The notes beneath the pieces were generated by a model, which did not search any database, was not told the DNA's origin, and was given only the letters and a program-made list of their open reading frames with translations. A program made the position numbers and the translations under genes. This document shows positions 19,382-30,300 of a DNA stretch of 64,000 bases, piece after piece. The DNA comes from JAKAGZ01 sp963748105. Its GTDB lineage: Bacteria; Bacteroidota; Ignavibacteria; Ignavibacteriales; Ignavibacteriaceae. The stretch spans positions 175,579 to 239,578 of the forward strand of contig CAVVHP010000010.1 of the NCBI GenBank assembly GCA_963748105.1. Direction: 5' to 3'. Position 1 is the stretch's first letter; each line of letters begins with the position of its first letter.

Positions 19382-22017
19382 TTTTCTCCCTCTTTAACTT
19401 TCTTCTTCAACTCACTTAATTTATTAAGAGCTTCTATGGGTGTCAGATTATTGATTTGAATATCGTTTAGTTCGTTTCTTATTTTATCGTCTTTAATTTC
19501 AAACAGCCTTAACTGATTTTCATCCTCACGTTGGAGCTTGCTCAATTTTTCCTTTTTTATTTCATACGGAGTCAGTTCTTTTCCTTCAAGGTTCTGCAAA
19601 ATTTCTTTCGAGCGATTCGTAACAAAAACCGGCAGCCCCGCCATCTGTGCTACTTGTATACCGTAGCTGTGATCCGCTCTGCCGGGACTTACTTTGTGCA
19701 GAAAGATTACCTTGTCTTCATATTCCCGAACTTCAACTTTATAATTTTTAATCTTAGGAAATATTTCCGACATTTCATTCAGTTCATGATAATGAGTGGC
19801 GAACAAAGTCTTTGCACTGAGCGTTTGGTTTTCATGAAGATACTCAGTTATCGCCCAAGCAATTGAAATACCATCGAAAGTGCTTGTCCCTCGTCCTATT
19901 TCGTCCAACAAAATTAAGCTTTTTGAAGTTGCGTTGTTCAGAATATTTGCCGCTTCCTGCATTTCCACCAGGAATGTACTTTCTCCAGCGGCTATGTTGT
20001 CGCTTGCACCAACACGGGTAAATATTCTATCAACAAGACCAATTTTTGCACTTTTTGCGGGAACAAAAGAACCGATCTGTGCGAGCAGAACTATTAAGCC
20101 GGCCTGCCTTAAATAGACTGATTTTCCTGCCATATTAGGTCCCGTGAGCAATATTATCTGGTTATTTATGTTATCCAGCGAGCATGAATTTGGTGTGAAT
20201 TTTTCTCCCGGCGGAAGTATTCTTTCAACAACCGGGTGTCTGCCGTCCACAATATCAATCTTATCGTCGTCGCTTAATTCGGGTTTTACGTAATTATATT
20301 GAACCGCACATTCAGCAAAGCCGAGAAAACAATCCAGCATAGCGATCAATCTGGCGTTCTGCTGAACAGCTTCCGCTTCAGCCGATACCATTAAACGTAT
20401 TTCATTGAAGAGTTGTGATTCCAGTTCATAGATCTTTTCTTCGGCGTTCAGAATTTTATCCTCATATTCTTTTAGCTCGGGAGTAATAAATCTTTCAGAA
20501 TTTACCAGAGTCTGTTTCCTGATATAATTTAGCGGGACTTTGTCTTTGTGGGTATTGCTTACATCTATGTAATATCCAAACACCCGGTTAAAACTCACCT
20601 TTAAAGATGAAATGCCGGTCTTTTCTCTTTCCGATTTCTGGAAATTCGCTATCCAGTCTTTCCCGTGAAGGGAAATATCGCGCAGGTCATTCAGTTCGGG
20701 ACTGAAACCGTTCTTTATAATTCCACCATCTGAAATACTTAAGGGCGGCGAATCTATTATTGCTTTCTCAATTCTATCGACTATTTTTTCAAGCGGGTTC
20801 AGGCCTTCTTCAACCTGTTTTAATGTTTTCCCTTTTACTTCCTTCAACAATTCTTTTATTACGGGAATTTTCTTTAAAGAACTTTTCAGGTATATAATTT
20901 CCCTCGGATTTGCTCTTCCTGTACAAACTTTTGAGATTAATCTTTCAAGATCTCCAATCTCTTTCAATTCTGTAATTAATTTTCCGCGGAGAGTTTTATT
21001 CTTATAAAATTCGTTTACACTTTCCTGTCTTTTTAAAATCAAATCCAGGCTTATTAGCGGAGCAGATATCCATTTCTTCAATAGACGTCCACCCATGGCT
21101 GTTTCAGTTTTATCCAGGATTGAAATAAGCGAACCTTCCCTTCCGCCATCCTGCATTGAAAAAGTAATTTCAAGATTTCTTTTAGTCGAGTAATCAAGCG
21201 TCATATATTCGGAAGGGTTATACGCCGAGACTTTATTCAGATGTGAAAGATTTGCTTTCTGCGTTTCCTGAAGATAATTCAAAACAGCACCGGCTGAAAT
21301 AATGCCGGTAGTAAACTGGTCAATGCCAAATCCTTTTAAATTTACAGTTTTAAACTGCATCACCAGCAATTCTTTTGCATACTCAAAATTGAAAACCCAG
21401 TCATCAATTTTTGTGATGCGTATTGAAGGATTTATTTTCTGAATTAATTTTGTAAAATATTCTTTGTCTTTTTTCTGAACTAGAATTTCCGATGGTGAAA
21501 TTGATTCGATCTGCTGGGGAAGCTGATTTGCAGGAACTTCGTAAGTGAAAAATTCTCCGGTGGAAATATCGGAGAAAGAAATTCCTGCTATTTCATCCCT
21601 GTCTGCCGATGAGGCAGGCTTTAAACAAACTGCCATCAGGTAATTGTTTTTTTTGTGATCGAGAATCTTATCCGAAAAATTTACTCCCGGCGTAACAACT
21701 TCTATCACTTCCCTTTTTACAATTCCTTTAGCAAATTTCGGATTTTCAACCTGCTCACAAACTGCCACACGGTAACCCGCCCGTACCAGTTTAGGCAAAT
21801 AAGAATCAATAGCATGGTGCGGAAAACCGGCAAGCGGAATGTCTTCAACTGCACCGCTGGAACCTCTTTTAGTCAGCGTAATGCCCAATACTTTTGAGGC
21901 AATTTTTGCATCTTCCTCAAAGGTTTCAAAAAAATCGCCCATCCGGAATAGCAAAATTGTATCCGGATTTGCGGCTTTTATCTTACTGTATTGCGCCATT
22001 AAAGGAGTTTGCTGCAT
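19378..22017 (-). CDS. mutS: DNA mismatch repair protein MutS
   Basis: MutS recognises mismatches and small loops. The 879-residue protein has the N-terminal mismatch-binding motif GDFFETF, the connector and clamp domains, Walker A TGPNMAGKS, Walker B LILLDEIGRGTSTFDG and the TLFATHYHELNE segment. The C-terminal region includes an LSELKKK-type dimerisation end. The gene is intact, in contrast to many frameshifted neighbours. Confidence 0.96.
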   Translation of the reverse strand: MQQTPLMAQYSKIKAANPDTILLFRMGDFFETFEEDAKIASKVLGITLTKRGSSGAVEDIPLAGFPHHAIDSYLPKLVRAGYRVAVCEQVENPKFAKGIVKREVIEVVTPGVNFSDKILDHKKNNYLMAVCLKPASSADRDEIAGISFSDISTGEFFTYEVPANQLPQQIESISPSEILVQKKDKEYFTKLIQKINPSIRITKIDDWVFNFEYAKELLVMQFKTVNLKGFGIDQFTTGIISAGAVLNYLQETQKANLSHLNKVSAYNPSEYMTLDYSTKRNLEITFSMQDGGREGSLISILDKTETAMGGRLLKKWISAPLISLDLILKRQESVNEFYKNKTLRGKLITELKEIGDLERLISKVCTGRANPREIIYLKSSLKKIPVIKELLKEVKGKTLKQVEEGLNPLEKIVDRIEKAIIDSPPLSISDGGIIKNGFSPELNDLRDISLHGKDWIANFQKSEREKTGISSLKVSFNRVFGYYIDVSNTHKDKVPLNYIRKQTLVNSERFITPELKEYEDKILNAEEKIYELESQLFNEIRLMVSAEAEAVQQNARLIAMLDCFLGFAECAVQYNYVKPELSDDDKIDIVDGRHPVVERILPPGEKFTPNSCSLDNINNQIILLTGPNMAGKSVYLRQAGLIVLLAQIGSFVPAKSAKIGLVDRIFTRVGASDNIAAGESTFLVEMQEAANILNNATSKSLILLDEIGRGTSTFDGISIAWAITEYLHENQTLSAKTLFATHYHELNEMSEIFPKIKNYKVEVREYEDKVIFLHKVSPGRADHSYGIQVAQMAGLPVFVTNRSKEILQNLEGKELTPYEIKKEKLSKLQREDENQLRLFEIKDDKIRNELNDIQINNLTPIEALNKLSELKKKVKEGEK

Positions 22018-22318
22018 AGTCTAATAATAATTAAGGATAAACTTAAAATTACCTCAATAACTAAAGAATATCAATTAAGTTTAATTTGGATTGGAATAAT
22101 TGATAATTGCCCTAAAATAATGAAAAACAAACAACTTTTTCAAAATTCGGCTCATCTATCTCCATCTTTCAAGATAAAAAACGAAACGGTTACCGATACT
22201 TGCAAAAGCTATTTAATTATATATATTTCCGGTTATTAATGTCCGGAAACAAAGAGAATATTTACAGCCGCTCATCTCTTGTCCTTCTATTTAACAAGTT
22301 TTTAAATTATGGGGATTT
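22018..22318. other. Divergent intergenic spacer between mutS and the esterase gene
   Basis: About 300 bp of AT-rich sequence separate the mutS start from the GTG of the esterase gene. A short open frame at 22009-22239 overlaps the mutS start and looks fortuitous. Promoters for both directions are expected, but no clear -35/-10 pair or hairpin was recognised. Confidence 0.4.
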
Positions 22319-23041
22319 GTGAAAGAAGAATACCATAAATGGTTTACGGAATATCTGAGCCGTGAATTTGAAATGCTGGTTTTTGGCCACGACGGTTACC
22401 CGCTAGTCCTTTTCCCAACTTCGCAGGGAAGATATTATGAAAATAAGGATTTTAAGTTAATCGATTCTGCGGCTCATTTGCTTGATGCAGGTAAGTTAAA
22501 AATTTATTGTCCTGACGGCATTGATTCCGAGAGCTGGTATAACTATTCTATTCATCCGGCAGACAGGGTCAAAACTCATAACGGTTACGAGAATGCAATT
22601 CTGAACGATGTAATTGAATTTGCAAAATACGAATCAGGAAAAGATAAGGTAGGACTTGCCGGTTGCAGCTTTGGTGCATATCACGCTGCAAATATTGCAT
22701 TTCGTCACCCGGATAAAGTAAATAATTTAATATGCATGGGTGGTTCATTCAATATAAAACAGTTTATAATGGGTTATTACGATGAAAATTGTTACTTTAA
22801 CAATCCCCCGGACTATTTGCCAAACCTGGAAGACCAATGGTATCTTGACAGGATCAAACAGATGGGAATAATATTGGGTACAGGAGAAAATGATATGTGC
22901 AAAGATGAAAATATCAGGCTCTCAGAAATTCTTAATCAAAAAGGGATTGGGCACTGGCTGGACCTGAGGCACGAAGTTGGCCACGACTGGCTGTGGTGGA
23001 GAGAAATGTTTCCGCAATATTTGGAAAAAATAACCGGTTAA
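22319..23041 (+). CDS. Alpha/beta-hydrolase (putative esterase family), amidoligase cluster
   Basis: The 240-residue cytoplasmic protein has the nucleophile elbow GLAGCSFGAYHAAN with the serine in GCSFG, and a C-terminal catalytic-His region (HEVGHDWLWWREMFP). This matches the putative esterase family related to esterase D. No signal peptide is seen. The GTG start is weakly supported by GGGG 4 bp upstream. It is the first of five consecutive plus-strand genes, so it may release or transfer an ester or thioester intermediate for the ligases (inference). Confidence 0.75.
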   Translation: MKEEYHKWFTEYLSREFEMLVFGHDGYPLVLFPTSQGRYYENKDFKLIDSAAHLLDAGKLKIYCPDGIDSESWYNYSIHPADRVKTHNGYENAILNDVIEFAKYESGKDKVGLAGCSFGAYHAANIAFRHPDKVNNLICMGGSFNIKQFIMGYYDENCYFNNPPDYLPNLEDQWYLDRIKQMGIILGTGENDMCKDENIRLSEILNQKGIGHWLDLRHEVGHDWLWWREMFPQYLEKITG

Positions 23042-23094
23042 ATTTCAATTACGTAATAAAATATTAGACATCGCGATTTTTAAAAAGGATACTG

Positions 23095-24048
23095 ATGAAA
23101 AAAATAGGAATATTATTTGGACAGGAAAATACTTTTCCTCAGGCATTTGTTGACAGAATAAATAACAAGAGAGAAAAAGACATTGCAGCAGAATTTGTGA
23201 AAATAGATAAAGTAATTCAGGGTGAATCCTGTGGCTACGACGTAATAATTGACAGGATATCTCAGGATGTTCCATTTTACCGGGGCTATCTTAAAAATGC
23301 AGCACTTTCAGGAACGGCCGTAATTAACAACCCCTTCTGGTGGAGCGCTGATGAAAAATTTTTTAACAACGCCCTTGCGCTAAAACTTAATGTTGATGTT
23401 CCCAAAACCGTTTTACTTCCTTCAAACCAGCACCCTGATGATACAAATGAAAATTCTTTCAGAAACCTTTCATATCCCCTCGATTGGAAATCTATATTTA
23501 ATTACATAGGATTTCCCGCCTACTTTAAACCATTTTCTGGCGGTGGTTGGAAAAATGTTTATAAGATCAATAATCCAGAAGAATTTTACAAAGCATACAA
23601 TGAAACAGGCCAGCTAGTAATGATGCTGCAGGAAGAAATTATTTTCGACGAATATTTCCGATGTTACTGCCTTGACAGAAAAGATGTCCATATTATGCAG
23701 TACGATCCAAGACAACCTCACCATCTGCGTTATGTAAAAGAAGGGAAACCGGTTGCGCGGAAATTACTGGAAAAAGTTGAAGAAGGAGTTCTTGCTTTAA
23801 ACAGAGGACTGGGCTACGATTTCAACACAGTTGAATTTGCGATACGTGCAGGTGTACCTTATGCAATTGATTTTTGTAATCCCGCTCCGGATGCTGATTT
23901 AAATTCTGTGGGTGAATTAAATTTTGAATGGATTGTTGAACATTCAGCAAATATGGCAATCACCAGGGCAAAGAATCATAAACCGGGACAAAATAATTTA
24001 ACCTGGGGTGATTTTATTACTACGTATGCAAACAACAAAAAATTGTAA
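23095..24048 (+). CDS. RimK-like ATP-grasp ligase, amidoligase cluster
   Basis: The 317-residue protein shows ATP-grasp features: the nucleotide-binding lysine strand FPAYFKPFSGGGWKNV, and the metal-binding end TVEFAIRAGVPYAIDFCNPA. ATP-grasp enzymes activate a carboxylate as acyl-phosphate and couple it to an amine or other nucleophile. The acceptor is unknown. AAGGA precedes the ATG. It lies 11 bp upstream of the GCS2-type ligase and is likely co-translated with it. Confidence 0.75.
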   Translation: MKKIGILFGQENTFPQAFVDRINNKREKDIAAEFVKIDKVIQGESCGYDVIIDRISQDVPFYRGYLKNAALSGTAVINNPFWWSADEKFFNNALALKLNVDVPKTVLLPSNQHPDDTNENSFRNLSYPLDWKSIFNYIGFPAYFKPFSGGGWKNVYKINNPEEFYKAYNETGQLVMMLQEEIIFDEYFRCYCLDRKDVHIMQYDPRQPHHLRYVKEGKPVARKLLEKVEEGVLALNRGLGYDFNTVEFAIRAGVPYAIDFCNPAPDADLNSVGELNFEWIVEHSANMAITRAKNHKPGQNNLTWGDFITTYANNKKL

Positions 24049-24059
24049 CAATACTATTT

Positions 24060-25169
24060 ATGGAAAATAAGAAACTTTTTACACTCGGTATTGAGGAGGA
24101 ATTCCAGATAATAGATCCGGAAACAAGAGAACTTCGTTCACATATTCAGCAAATTCTGGAAGATGGTAAATCTATTTTGAAAGAAAGTGCAAAACCCGAA
24201 ATGCATCAGTCAGTTGTTGAAATGGGAACAGGAGTTTGCGGAGATGTTAAACAGGCCCGTAAAGAAGTAAATGAATTGCGAAAAAATTTAACCGGGCTTG
24301 CTGATAGTAAAAAATTAAAAATTGCCGCCGCAGGCACACATCCATTTTCAGATTGGAAGACACAGGAAATTACAGATAATCCACGGTATCACAATATCGT
24401 TACGGACATGCAACAGGTGGCGCGAGCCAATTTAATTTTTGGTTTGCACGTGCACATTGGTGTTGATGATCGTGAAACTGCTATGCATATAATGAACGCA
24501 GCAAGATATTTCCTGCCACATATTTTTGCACTATCTACAAATTCTCCTTTCTGGGTCGGTAGAAATACAGGCTTCAAATCTTACAGGAGTAAAATTTTTG
24601 ATAGATTTCCCCGCACAGGAATTCCTGATCATTTTACCAGTTTATCTGAGTACGACAATTACATTAAATTATTAATTAGAACAAATTGCATCGACGATGC
24701 AAAAAAGATCTGGTGGGATATAAGAGCACATCCCTATTTTGAAACTCTTGAATTCAGAATTTGCGACATTCCTATGCGCATAGATGAAACTATTGCACTG
24801 ACCGCACTATGCCAGGCCGTTGTAGCAAAACTTTATAAACTTATAAAACAAAACCTGGGTTTCCGTCTTTACCGAAGATTGCTAATTAATGAAAATAAAT
24901 GGAGAGCCGCACGTTACGGAATATCCGGCAAATTGATAGACTTTGGGAAAAAAGAAGAAATTGAAGCAAAAATTCTTATAGGAGAACTTCTTGAATTTGT
25001 GGATGATGTTCTGGATGATCTAGGTTCGCGCGAAGAGATTAATTATATCTACAAAATTCTTGAAAACGGAACAGGTGCTGACCGGCAGCTTGCTGTATGG
25101 GAAGAAACTAAGGACATGAAAAAAGTAGTGGATTATATAGTACAGGAGACAAGTTACGGACTAAAATAA
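24060..25169 (+). CDS. Carboxylate-amine ligase of the GCS2/YbdK family
   Basis: The 369-residue protein begins FTLGIEEEFQIIDPET, the GCS2 signature. It has GLHVHIGVDDRETA and RICDIP at the active site, and a W-R-A-ARYG stretch near the C-terminus. The family has a glutamine-synthetase-like fold and makes amide bonds between a carboxylate (often Glu) and an amine. True glutathione synthesis is not implied, because the neighbours are not glutathione genes. The next gene starts 1 bp after its stop. Confidence 0.88.
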   Translation: MENKKLFTLGIEEEFQIIDPETRELRSHIQQILEDGKSILKESAKPEMHQSVVEMGTGVCGDVKQARKEVNELRKNLTGLADSKKLKIAAAGTHPFSDWKTQEITDNPRYHNIVTDMQQVARANLIFGLHVHIGVDDRETAMHIMNAARYFLPHIFALSTNSPFWVGRNTGFKSYRSKIFDRFPRTGIPDHFTSLSEYDNYIKLLIRTNCIDDAKKIWWDIRAHPYFETLEFRICDIPMRIDETIALTALCQAVVAKLYKLIKQNLGFRLYRRLLINENKWRAARYGISGKLIDFGKKEEIEAKILIGELLEFVDDVLDDLGSREEINYIYKILENGTGADRQLAVWEETKDMKKVVDYIVQETSYGLK

Positions 25170-25170
25170 A

Positions 25171-25998
25171 GTGAAATTTCGGAGTTTTAATGACAAAAAC
25201 GGCATAAATGCTGCAATTATAGACCTTTACAACAATGAGCCAAACGAAGGAATTCGCTGCATAAAGGAAATTCTTTCAGAAGCAGGACTGGACTTTGACC
25301 ATTTCCACACAAGGGATAAAGATGAAATTCCAACAACTGATTATGATATATTTATTTCCTCAGGCGGGCCCGGTAATCCTTTTGACGGAGAGGGTAAATT
25401 GTGGGAAAAAAAATATTTCAATCTTCTGGATGAGATTAATAATTATAATGCGAAATCAAACGATCAAAAAAAATACGTGTTCTTCATCTGTCATTCATTC
25501 CAGCTGATGGCTCGTTATTATAAATTCGGCGAAGTTAAAAAACGTCCGGCAAAATCATTTGGAGTTCTTCCTTTTAAATTAACACCCGAAGGTAAAAAAG
25601 ATATAATTTACAAAGGTCTCCCCGATCCTCTTTATGCGGCTGACATAAGGAGCTACCATGTAATCCATCCGGATAATAAAATAATTGATAATATTGGCGC
25701 AAAAATTCTATCAACAGAATACGAAGAAGAACTCGATGAAAAAGGCATTATATCTGTTCGCATAAATGAAGAAATTGCGGGGACACAGTTTCATCCTGAA
25801 GCCGATCCCGGAAGTATGATCTATCATATGAAACAGGATGAAAGGAAAAAGCAGGTAGTTGAAAAGTACGGAGAAAAAAAATATGTAGAAATGCTGAACC
25901 TGCTGGAGCAACCTGATAAAATAAAACTGACAAGAAAAACGGTACTACCTAATTTCCTCGAACAGGCAAAAAATAAACTGAATCTTATTTACTCATAG
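25171..25998 (+). CDS. Class I glutamine amidotransferase, amidoligase cluster
   Basis: Conserved class I glutaminase features are present: an oxyanion SSGGPGNPFD segment, the nucleophile cysteine in FFICHSFQLM, and the His-Glu pair in GTQFHPEADPGS. The 275-residue protein has no fused synthetase, so it probably supplies ammonia to a separate ligase or, as in gamma-glutamyl hydrolases, cleaves a gamma-glutamyl amide. The start is GTG, 1 bp after the GCS2 stop, indicating strict coupling. Confidence 0.8.
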   Translation: MKFRSFNDKNGINAAIIDLYNNEPNEGIRCIKEILSEAGLDFDHFHTRDKDEIPTTDYDIFISSGGPGNPFDGEGKLWEKKYFNLLDEINNYNAKSNDQKKYVFFICHSFQLMARYYKFGEVKKRPAKSFGVLPFKLTPEGKKDIIYKGLPDPLYAADIRSYHVIHPDNKIIDNIGAKILSTEYEEELDEKGIISVRINEEIAGTQFHPEADPGSMIYHMKQDERKKQVVEKYGEKKYVEMLNLLEQPDKIKLTRKTVLPNFLEQAKNKLNLIYS

Positions 25999-26003
25999 AC
26001 TAT

Positions 26004-27191
26004 ATGATATCTGAACTCAGAAATAAATACAACAAAGAATTTTTACAATCTTCTTACAGACAATTTTTGAATGATCTGGATTCTTCTGTAAGCCATCCTA
26101 CTGATTTCAGAGTTTCTGAGACTCCCGTTTTTCTCACTCCGGAAATAACAAAAGAACTTATAAATGCCGGAAACGAAATAATAACTTCTTTGAGAAGCGA
26201 TAAATTTAAGGAACATTCGAAATTAGCTGTGCCGGAAAAACTGAATGTGGCGGGCGAAGATAATCATCCATGTTTCCTGCAAATAGATTATGCAATCTGC
26301 GAGAATGAGAATAAAAGACTTGTCCCAAGATTGATTGAATTACAGGGTTTCCCTTCACTCTACGGTTACCAATATTTACTCGGCAGAAAAATCAGGCAAC
26401 ATTTCGATGTACCGGATAATTTCACTCCATTTTTCAGTGAACTGGAAAATGAGGGATATGAAATTTTATTACGTGAAATAATACTTGGTGATAAAGATCC
26501 TGAAAATGTTATACTGATGGAAATTGATCCGGCAAATCAAAAAACGAGAATTGATTTTGCGGAAACAGAAAGAATAACCGGCATTAGAACGGTCGATATA
26601 CAGGATATTTATCAGTCAGGAGAAAATCTGTTTTATAGCCACAACAATAAAGAAGTTAAAATTGAAAGAATTTATAACCGTGTAATTCTTGATGAACTCC
26701 AAAGAAAAAAGGTAAGTATCAATTTTAATATTTTTGATAAACTGGACGTTCAGTGGGCGGGACACCCGAACTGGTTTTTCAGAATAAGCAAACATTCACT
26801 TCCCTTTCTAAAAAATAAATACAATCCCGACTGTTATTTTCTGGACGAAAAGGAAAAATACCCGGACGATTTAGAAAATTACGTTTTAAAACCTCTCTAC
26901 TCATTTGCCGGTCACGGTGTTGAGATTGACCTAACCAGGGAGTTTCTCGATTCTATAAATGACCGGAAAAATTATATTCTTCAGAAAAAAATAAATTATG
27001 CCCCCATCATAAAAACTCCCGATGAGCCCGCAAAAGTTGAAATAAGAATGATGTACCTTTGGAAGGATGAACCTGTTCTTGTGAATAACCTGGTAAGAAT
27101 GAGCAAAGACAAGATGATGGGTGTTGATTACAATAAAAACAAAACATGGGTTGGTTCCAGTATCGCCTTTCACGAAAAAATAAGTATTTAA
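26004..27191 (+). CDS. Second ATP-grasp-like ligase (circularly permuted or glutathionylspermidine-synthase-like)
   Basis: The 395-residue protein is less conserved. It ends with YVLKPLYSFAGHGVEIDL, an ATP-grasp lysine and glycine-rich loop, and then VEIRMMYLWKDEPVLVNN, a probable metal-binding strand with acidic residue and Asn. The N-terminal half contains FLQIDYAICENE and RLIELQGFPSLYGYQY. The order of motifs suggests a permuted ATP-grasp rather than RimK. It lies 5 bp after the amidotransferase gene. Exact family is uncertain. Confidence 0.6.
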   Translation: MISELRNKYNKEFLQSSYRQFLNDLDSSVSHPTDFRVSETPVFLTPEITKELINAGNEIITSLRSDKFKEHSKLAVPEKLNVAGEDNHPCFLQIDYAICENENKRLVPRLIELQGFPSLYGYQYLLGRKIRQHFDVPDNFTPFFSELENEGYEILLREIILGDKDPENVILMEIDPANQKTRIDFAETERITGIRTVDIQDIYQSGENLFYSHNNKEVKIERIYNRVILDELQRKKVSINFNIFDKLDVQWAGHPNWFFRISKHSLPFLKNKYNPDCYFLDEKEKYPDDLENYVLKPLYSFAGHGVEIDLTREFLDSINDRKNYILQKKINYAPIIKTPDEPAKVEIRMMYLWKDEPVLVNNLVRMSKDKMMGVDYNKNKTWVGSSIAFHEKISI

Positions 27192-27193
27192 GA

Positions 27194-27217
27194 TTCCCAC
27201 CTGCGTGGAAATGACAA
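27194..27217. repeat. Short palindromic repeat fragment
   Basis: A TTCCCACCTGCGTGGAAATGAC-type sequence directly after the second ATP-grasp gene resembles the dispersed GTCATT/CCCACG palindromes found between genes in Bacteroidota genomes. It is a partial copy and may act as a weak terminator. Confidence 0.35.
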
Positions 27218-27341
27218 TTTAATCACAAAATCAAATAATGCTCCGCTAAAGGGTAAAATCCCCGCCTTTAATCACTCCAAATTTTTGCTTAAACTTTTAT
27301 TATATTATTGATTAGCACAAAAAATTAAATATTGTAAATTT

Positions 27342-30300
27342 ATGCCCCGATACGAATTCCAGGTTTTAAAAGAAGCACGAAAAAAATACAGGATTGAATC
27401 TTCACTCTTTTCAATTAATGGCGACCTGATAGTTGCAAACTTCCACCAGGCGCGTGCCTTGGTGCAAAAGATAAATTCTCAGAGAAATACTGAAGGAATT
27501 ACAGATAAGATAGTAACACCGGGTCAAATAAATGCGACCGGTCTGCTCCACGAGATATTCCATTTCATAATAAATCAATACGAAAAAGAAAACAGCGGCG
27601 TGCTTGATCGTGCTGTAAATTATCTTATCGGGAAAACAGGCCGTAACAATTTTGAAAATATACTTAAGAAATTCATCGAAGATTTTCCTCCGCCGGATGT
27701 TGAATCCGGTAAAATTACAAGTGAAGAATATTTAGTCGGGAGCACAAGTGGGAAAAATAATCGTGAAATTATTCTCGAAGAACTTTTGCTCTTGGAAATA
27801 GGGAATATCAATCCGGCAACGCAAAATCTGAACGAATTATTCTCTGACGAAGATCTGAGCAACAAGACCCACTATAAGAGACTTATTGAAGAGACAGATA
27901 ATTTCTTCAATACTGAAAAACCTTTCGGGGATGAGAATCTTCCTTTGACTCAATTTTTGAAGAAACCAATTTTGTCAAATCCTTTTAACCTTGATGACCA
28001 GATTAAATTTCATCAGGGAAAAATGGGGAGTTTATATTTACGACAAATTCGGCGACAGGATTTTATTGAGCAAAGACCTTTTTGCAGAGGATGCACGATT
28101 CTTTGGAGTGGGATTTCATAAATCAACTCCACCGGTTCCCAAATATGAATCTGATGAACATTTTCTTGAATTACAGAAAAGATTAAAAAGCGGCCAGGAT
28201 CTTTCCGAAGATGAACTGAATTATTATTACGCAGAGACAGAGAAATTTACGTCAGACATCGATTGGATGCCGAAAGTTGTTATGATCGCAAAAAATATTT
28301 TCGTCTGGCTCGACCAGCTTTCAAAAAAATATGGAAGGCCTATCACCCGGCTCGACCAGATTCCCGATGAAGAACTTAACCAGTTAGCAAACTGGAATTT
28401 CACGTCACTCTGGCTTATAGGAATATGGGAAAGAAGCAGCGCCTCAAAAAAAATTAAACAACTTACCGGTAATCCTGAAGCAGCTCCATCTGCCTACTCA
28501 CTTTTTGATTATGTAATAGCAGAAGAATTAGGCGGAGAATACGCTTTTGAAAATTTTAAATTCCGCGCATGGCAAAAAGGAATAAGGCTTGCAAGTGATA
28601 TGGTTCCGAATCACACAGGCATTTATTCTAAATGGATGATTGAAAAGCCTGAATATTTTATTCAAACGGACTATCCCCCGTTCCCGAATTACTCATTTAA
28701 CGGAACAAACCTCTCAGATGATTCCCGGATTGAAGTACGCATCGAAGACAAATACTATTCACGCGAAGATGCAGCGGTAGTATTCCAGCGAAAAGATAAT
28801 TTAACAGGAAGCATTAAATATATTTATCACGGTAATGACGGAACAAGCATGCCGTGGAACGACACCGCGCAACTGAACCTTTTAAATCCTGAAGTTCGTG
28901 AATCACTAATACAGACCATAATGCACGTCGCACGGAAATTTTCAATCATCCGTTTTGATGCAGCCATGACACTTACTAAAAAGCATTACGCGCGTCTCTG
29001 GTTCCCGAGGCCGGGCACAGGCGGAGCAATTCCGACGCGCTCAGATTATTCGATGTCACGCTCTGAATTTGACAACGCAATGCCGAATGAATTCTGGAGA
29101 GAGGTGGTCGACAGAATTAATAATGAAATGCCTGAAACTCTCCTGCTTGCAGAAGCTTTCTGGCTGATGGAAGGCTATTTTGTCCGCACACTCGGAATGC
29201 ACAGGGTTTACAACAGCGCTTTCATGCATATGATGATGAAAGAGGAAAACAACAAGTTTCGTGAGTTAATAAAAAATACTCTTGAATTTAATCCTGAAAT
29301 TCTGAAACGGTATGTGAATTTTATGAGTAACCCGGATGAAGAAACAGCGATAAATCAATTCGGGAATGGTGATAAATATTTTGGTGTGTTGATGATGTTG
29401 ATCACTCTGCCGGGACTACCAATGTTCGGACACGGGCAGATTGAAGGATTGAAAGAAAAATACGGAATGGAATACAAACGAGCTTATTACGATGAAATTC
29501 CCGATCATAATTTAATTAACAGGCACGAAGCCGAAATTTTTCCACTGCTACAAAAACGTCACATGTTTAGCCAGGTTGATAATTATGAGCTCTATGATTT
29601 CTTTGATGACCATGGTTTTATAAATGAAAATGTTATTGCCTATTCTAATTTTCAGAATGGCGAAAGATCGCTGGTTATATTTAATAACACATATCAACAG
29701 GCCTCAGGCACAATCGGACATACAAGTCCCAAAGCAAATCGTGATAAAGAAATTATGACAAGTAATATTGTGCATGCGCTACATATAAATACAGACGATA
29801 AATATTTTTACGCTTACACAAATCACAGGACCAAATTACAGCACTTGGTGCGGGGTGAGGATATTCTTCACAACGGATTTCATTTTCACCTGAACGGTTA
29901 TGAGTATTATGCGTTGATAAATTTCAATGAGATTTATGACATTAATGGTTCGTATGAAAGGTTGTACTACAACCTTTCAGGTAAAGGTGTCTATTCAATT
30001 GATGCTGCTATGAATGAATTGAACCTGGAACCAATCCGTAATGCATTTGCCTCGCTTCTTAACAAAAAGATTTTTGAAGAAGTAGAAGAATATATAGGAT
30101 CAGAGAAAAAAGATCAGAAACTCCCGGATAGCTTTATTGAAAGAATGGCAGACACTGTTTCGCGCATAAATTCTTTAAATGGGATTAACATAAATACTGA
30201 TTCAGTAATTGAAAATGCGGAGGAAAATTTTTCAGCACTAAAAGAAACGAATCATTTTATCAAGAGCACAACAAAAAAGAAAAGCTGTCCAAAATGGTTT

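Noticed and set aside
22009..22239. Open frame of 76 codons between mutS and the esterase gene
   Set aside because: No ribosome site, no domain, composition like spacer DNA, and it overlaps the mutS start.
24060..25169. Glutathione biosynthesis (gshA-like) as the role of the GCS2 gene
   Set aside because: No glutathione synthetase neighbour is present, and the tight linkage to an esterase, glutaminase and two ATP-grasp genes points to another product.
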